This document shows positions 61,075 to 64,000 of a DNA stretch of 64,000 nt, piece after piece. The stretch covers positions 3,348,001-3,412,000 of the forward strand of contig CP018628.1 in NCBI GenBank assembly GCA_002271215.1, given 5' to 3'. Every line of letters begins with the position of its first letter. The first letter of the stretch is position 1. Source of the stretch: Lelliottia jeotgali (GTDB lineage Bacteria > Pseudomonadota > Gammaproteobacteria > Enterobacterales > Enterobacteriaceae). The notes under the pieces are model-generated. The model saw only the letters and a list, made by a program, of their open reading frames with translations, made no database searches and was not told where the DNA came from. The position numbers were made by a program, and so were the translations under genes.

Positions 61075-62359
61075 TGTACGGTCCGGGGACATGGTAGACA
61101 GGTGTTCGGGGACATGGTGAACACTATTTAACATCCTTTACCCATGGTGATCGACTTTTTCTTCAGGTCGATCACCCCCACTTTCGTGCTGTACCACCAC
61201 ACCTCATAACAGCCATCTTCAGCCCCTTCCTTCAGTCCCACATATTCACCCCTGAACGCTTTTCCTGCCTTCAGCGTTACCCCTCTCAGGCTCAGCTTTC
61301 CGCTGATATCCACTTTCCTGACCATCACGCCCTCGTCGTATTCCGGGGGTTCAGCGTGACTGTTGTACTGCCGCGCTGATGGCTGATACCGCGAAGCGGG
61401 CACTGCCATATCCAGCGAGGTGTGCGGCCGTTCAAGGTTATAGACGTTGCGCCAGTGGTCAAAGGCACGCTGCAGCTCACCCCTGTCCGCGAACCACTTC
61501 CCCTGCAGAACTTCTGCCTTCAGGCTGCGGTGAAAACGCTCCAGCTTGCCCTGCGTCTGCGGGTGATAAGGCCGGGAGTGGCCCACCCGGATACCCTGGC
61601 GCATCAGCCACAACTCCAGTGCCGTCCAGACTCCGGTGGTGTCTCCCCACGGTGCCCCGTTGTCCATCGTCATCCGCTCCGGCAACCCGTAGTGCCTGAA
61701 CACGTTAATCAGCTGTGACTGCACGGTCTCCCGCCGCTCATCGTCGCAGTGCGCCAGACAGAGGGAAAAACGGGAGTGGTCGTCGAGCAGGGTCAGTGGA
61801 TGGCAGCGCCCGCCCCCAAAGGGAAAGTGGCCCTTAAAGTCCATCTGCCAGAGGCGGTTGGGGGCGTCATGCTCAAAGCTGCCGGTGGCCGGAATGCCCG
61901 GTGTCGTGCCCGGCAGCAGGCCGTGACGGGCCATCAGGTTATGGACAGTGCTGAAAGCGGGCATCCTGTGTCCCTGGTCTTCGAGCCAGCGCTTAATCTT
62001 GCGCGCGCCCCAGCGTTCATGACGGGCATGCGCCAGGCGCAGCAGGTCAGTGATGGCGTCAGATGAGCGGTTCGGCGAATGATGAGGCACGCGGGAGCGG
62101 TCAGCCAGGCCGGCAGCGCCGTGTTCAGACCAGCGGGCGAGCCACTTGTAGCCAGTAGCGGGCGAAATGCCGTAGTGACGGCAAAGAGAACGGATGTTCG
62201 CCCCGTCTTGCGAGGCGAACAGAACAAACTCGGTACGTAATGACATGGTATCTCTCGCATCCCAGGGCATAAGCGACTCCAAAAACGGGTTCGTATGCCT
62301 TAGTTGTAAGTGTCTACCATGTCCCCGAACAAGTGTTCATGATGTCCCCGGACCGTACA
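61075..62359. mobile_element. IS481-family insertion sequence, complete
   Basis: A 1,285-bp element with 18-bp perfect terminal inverted repeats (TGTACGGTCCGGGGACAT) and a 5-bp target duplication CCAAT (61070-61074 and 62360-62364). It contains one transposase gene on the minus strand. Each end carries two GGGGACAT motifs with a 15-base gap. Intact ends, target duplication and an intact gene point to recent, probably active transposition. The family is inferred from the transposase. Confidence 0.93.
61128..62270 (-). CDS. IS481-family DDE transposase
   Basis: A 380-residue transposase, starting at ATG 62270 (MPWDARDTMSLRTEFVLFAS) behind GGAG; an in-frame ATG at 62282 is possible. The N-terminal helix-turn-helix has IRSLCRHYGISPATGYKWLA, followed by a second HTH (DAITDLLRLAHARHERWGAR). 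The rve/DDE catalytic core has Asp in WQMDFKGH, Asp in TMDNGAPWGD and Glu in QGKLERFHRSLKAE. A C-terminal block follows (NLERPHTSLDMAVPASRYQP). The gene is intact and fills the element. Confidence 0.92.
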   Translation of the reverse strand: MPWDARDTMSLRTEFVLFASQDGANIRSLCRHYGISPATGYKWLARWSEHGAAGLADRSRVPHHSPNRSSDAITDLLRLAHARHERWGARKIKRWLEDQGHRMPAFSTVHNLMARHGLLPGTTPGIPATGSFEHDAPNRLWQMDFKGHFPFGGGRCHPLTLLDDHSRFSLCLAHCDDERRETVQSQLINVFRHYGLPERMTMDNGAPWGDTTGVWTALELWLMRQGIRVGHSRPYHPQTQGKLERFHRSLKAEVLQGKWFADRGELQRAFDHWRNVYNLERPHTSLDMAVPASRYQPSARQYNSHAEPPEYDEGVMVRKVDISGKLSLRGVTLKAGKAFRGEYVGLKEGAEDGCYEVWWYSTKVGVIDLKKKSITMGKGC

Positions 62360-62458
62360 CCAATATAGGGGAGGGATACACCAGGAATATTCCGGTCTTT
62401 AAGATTAATCCCCATTTCTTCCCTTGCCAAAAAAAACAACAATTTCACCGCTCCATTT

Positions 62459-62477
62459 GTCATGGAATATCCATGAC
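62459..62477. promoter_or_regulatory. perfect inverted repeat upstream of the Ail/OmpX-like gene
   Basis: GTCATGGA-ATA-TCCATGAC is an 8-bp perfect inverted repeat with a 3-base spacer, ending 57 bases before the ATG. It is not followed by a T run, so it resembles an operator rather than a terminator. Confidence 0.5.
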
Positions 62478-62534
62478 GTCTTTGTCGGTTTATCCGGCAT
62501 GATCACAATAACAACGGCACAAGGATTACGGAAA

Positions 62535-63095
62535 ATGAAAACAATATCTCTGGCGGTATTGGTGGCGGCAAGTCTGGCCAGCGGCGCTGCTCTGGCGGAT
62601 AACCAAACTGTCTCTGTTGGCTATGCGCAGAGCAAAGTTGAGAACTTTAAAAATATTCGCGGCGTCAACGCACAATATCGCTACGAATGGGATTCCCCGC
62701 TGAGCGTGATCGGCTCTTTCACCTATATGAGCGGCAGTGACGATCAGAAATATTATGTCGATTCTGATTCGGTGAAAAATAACATCGACGTGAAATATTA
62801 CTCGCTGATGGCCGGTCCGGCTTATCGTATTAACGAATATGTTTCGTTATATGCCCTGGGCGGCGTCGCACATACCAAAGCGGATGTGGATACCAAATGG
62901 GTCAACGCAGGCGATGGTTATACGCAGAAAGACAGCCTTTCTGAAAAATCGACCTCTTTCGCCTATGGCGCGGGCGTGCAATTCAACCCAACCGCCGACC
63001 TGGCGATTAATGTCGGTTATGAAGGCACCAATGCCGATATCGATGGCAGCCATTCCATTAACGGCTGGAACGTAGGTGTGGGTTACCGGTTCTAA
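62535..63095 (+). CDS. Ail/Lom/OmpX-family outer membrane beta-barrel protein
   Basis: A 186-residue outer-membrane protein. The start is ATG 62535 with ACGGAAA upstream; the frame is open 37 codons further back, through the AT-rich leader. The signal peptide ends near GAALADNQ. An eight-stranded barrel of the OmpX/Ail/PagC family is seen: VSVGYAQSKVENFKNIRGVN, YRYEWDSPLSVIGSFTYM, MAGPAYRINEYVSLYALGGV and a C-terminus ending VGVGYRF with the terminal Phe used by BAM. Family members act in adhesion, serum resistance or envelope stability; which applies is unknown. The IS element lies 175 bases upstream. Confidence 0.9.
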   Translation: MKTISLAVLVAASLASGAALADNQTVSVGYAQSKVENFKNIRGVNAQYRYEWDSPLSVIGSFTYMSGSDDQKYYVDSDSVKNNIDVKYYSLMAGPAYRINEYVSLYALGGVAHTKADVDTKWVNAGDGYTQKDSLSEKSTSFAYGAGVQFNPTADLAINVGYEGTNADIDGSHSINGWNVGVGYRF

Positions 63096-63106
63096 GCGGC
63101 GTTTGT

Positions 63107-63138
63107 GCCGGGTGGCGGCGACGCTTTACCCGGCCTAC
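63107..63138. repeat. REP element
   Basis: GCCGGGTGGCGGCGACGCTTTACCCGGCCTAC palindrome between the Ail/OmpX-like gene and the LysR gene. Confidence 0.8.
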
Positions 63139-63165
63139 GAGGTCAGTGCGGTATTTTGCCGGGCA

Positions 63166-64000
63166 TTAAACCGCACGAATGCCCTGCAAAATATGCTCAA
63201 TGTAATGCGTCAATTTCGGTAACGGGCGTAAATCCTGACGCCACAGCATATGCACCGGCCTCGGTTCTGGCGTGTACTTTTCCAGCACGCGGATCAACCG
63301 GCCATTCGCCAGCTCTTCCGCCACCAGCACCTCCGGCTGCAACAGCAAACCCGCTCCGGCAACCGCCGCCGTGCGTAATCCATACCCGTCGTTACAGCGC
63401 AATATGGCATCACGTTTCCAGCGCACATCCCCTTCTACACCCGGCAGTCGCCATTCATTGCGCGCGGTCCAGACCGTGTGCGAAAGGCACAAATGATCGA
63501 CCAGATCGGCAGGCGTTTGCGGCGTGCCGTGCCGCGCCAGATAGTCGGGGGCCGCGCAGATCACCATCCGGTACGGACACAGGTATTTCGCGACCAGATC
63601 GTCGTTACGGATATCGCCAATGCGGATCGCCAGATCGAATCCTTCATTGACCATATCGACCATCCGATTGGTCAGATCGAGTTCAACGCGCACTTCGGGG
63701 CAGGCTTGTAAAAACGTCGCCGTGAGCGGAGCGATCACACAACCCCCGAATGAGGTCGGCGCACTGATGCGCAGCGTCCCGGCTGGAGCGGCACGCAAAC
63801 GCTCGACCGAACTTTCAGCAATTGATACCTGCTCCAGCACCCGTTTCGCTTCATCATAAAATACGCGACCGGCGTCGGTTAAACTCTGACGACGGGTATT
63901 GCGCTCCAGCAAACGCGTGCCAAGCTGCGTTTCAAGAAGCTGGATGTATTTCCCGACCATCACCGCCGACATCTCCAGCCGGGCCGCTGCACCGGTAAAA
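63166..64000 (-). CDS. LysR family transcriptional regulator, 5' end outside window
   Basis: The open frame continues to the window edge (FTGAAARLEMSAVMVGKYIQ, the second half of the LysR helix-turn-helix), so about 20 N-terminal codons are missing. The helix-turn-helix is followed by LETQLGTRLLERNTRRQSLT and the linker helix. The effector domain starts at GTLRISAPTSFGGCVIAPLT, with DLAIRIGDIRNDDLVAKYLC. The C-terminus is LTHYIEHILQGIRAV. The type is that of the broad CrgA/YhjC-like group. The target is not visible; the divergent gene lies beyond the window. Confidence 0.88.
   Translation of the reverse strand, partial: FTGAAARLEMSAVMVGKYIQLLETQLGTRLLERNTRRQSLTDAGRVFYDEAKRVLEQVSIAESSVERLRAAPAGTLRISAPTSFGGCVIAPLTATFLQACPEVRVELDLTNRMVDMVNEGFDLAIRIGDIRNDDLVAKYLCPYRMVICAAPDYLARHGTPQTPADLVDHLCLSHTVWTARNEWRLPGVEGDVRWKRDAILRCNDGYGLRTAAVAGAGLLLQPEVLVAEELANGRLIRVLEKYTPEPRPVHMLWRQDLRPLPKLTHYIEHILQGIRAV

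Overview
The window is a chromosomal segment from a member of the Enterobacteriaceae. Gene order from pssA to ssrA follows the 56-59 minute region of the Escherichia coli chromosome, and the proteins are close to E. coli and Salmonella orthologues. The ssrA-bapA arrangement (SPI-9-like), the SMP-30 gene between pheA and tyrA, and the extra genes between yfiB and rplS point away from E. coli towards a Citrobacter, Enterobacter or Leclercia-type genome. I cannot name the genus from sequence alone.

Layout: 1-2527 holds the 3' end of pssA, the lipoprotein gene yfiM and the alpha-ketoglutarate permease kgtP. 2715-8123 is a complete rRNA operon on the minus strand (16S, tRNA-Glu(TTC), 23S, 5S) with P1/P2 promoters, boxA antiterminators and a terminator; its position matches E. 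coli rrnG. 8248-21669 holds clpB, pgeF, rluD, bamD, raiA, pheL-pheA, an SMP-30 family gene, the tyrA-aroF operon with TyrR boxes, and the yfiL and yfiR-yfiN-yfiB c-di-GMP group. 21673-23503 is a His/Met-rich PepSY plus DUF2946 pair absent from this place in E. coli. 23633-35165 returns to conserved genes: rpsP-rimM-trmD-rplS, ffh, ypjD, yfjD, grpE, nadK, recN, bamE, ratA-ratB, smpB and ssrA.

After ssrA the accessory part begins. It contains a winged-helix-like protein, a small exported protein with 11-residue synuclein-like repeats, and a YceI protein convergent with a TPR / ECF sigma factor / anti-sigma operon. Next come the giant adhesin gene bapA (about 3,720 codons, 27 Ig-like repeats) and its type I secretion genes. 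They are followed by nudI, an AraC regulator, a SnoaL-like gene, an aminotransferase, a DUF421 pair, a lipoprotein, an intact IS481-family element, an Ail/OmpX-like porin-fold protein and a truncated LysR gene.

Main observations: (1) The YceI gene and the TPR-sigma-anti-sigma operon each carry an identical bipartite motif, CGAAT-17 nt-CGTTTAC, at promoter distance. This is the expected signature of an autoregulated ECF sigma factor and its target. (2) The sigma gene appears to start at an ATC codon behind a good Shine-Dalgarno. (3) The type I secretion ATPase gene has a one-base deletion in its first membrane segment, so BapA export may be broken or the base may be a sequence error. (4) The IS481 element lies exactly in the loop of a 9-bp perfect palindrome, with a CCAAT target duplication. 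(5) A 118-residue exported protein has four consecutive 11-mers of the KTKEG type.
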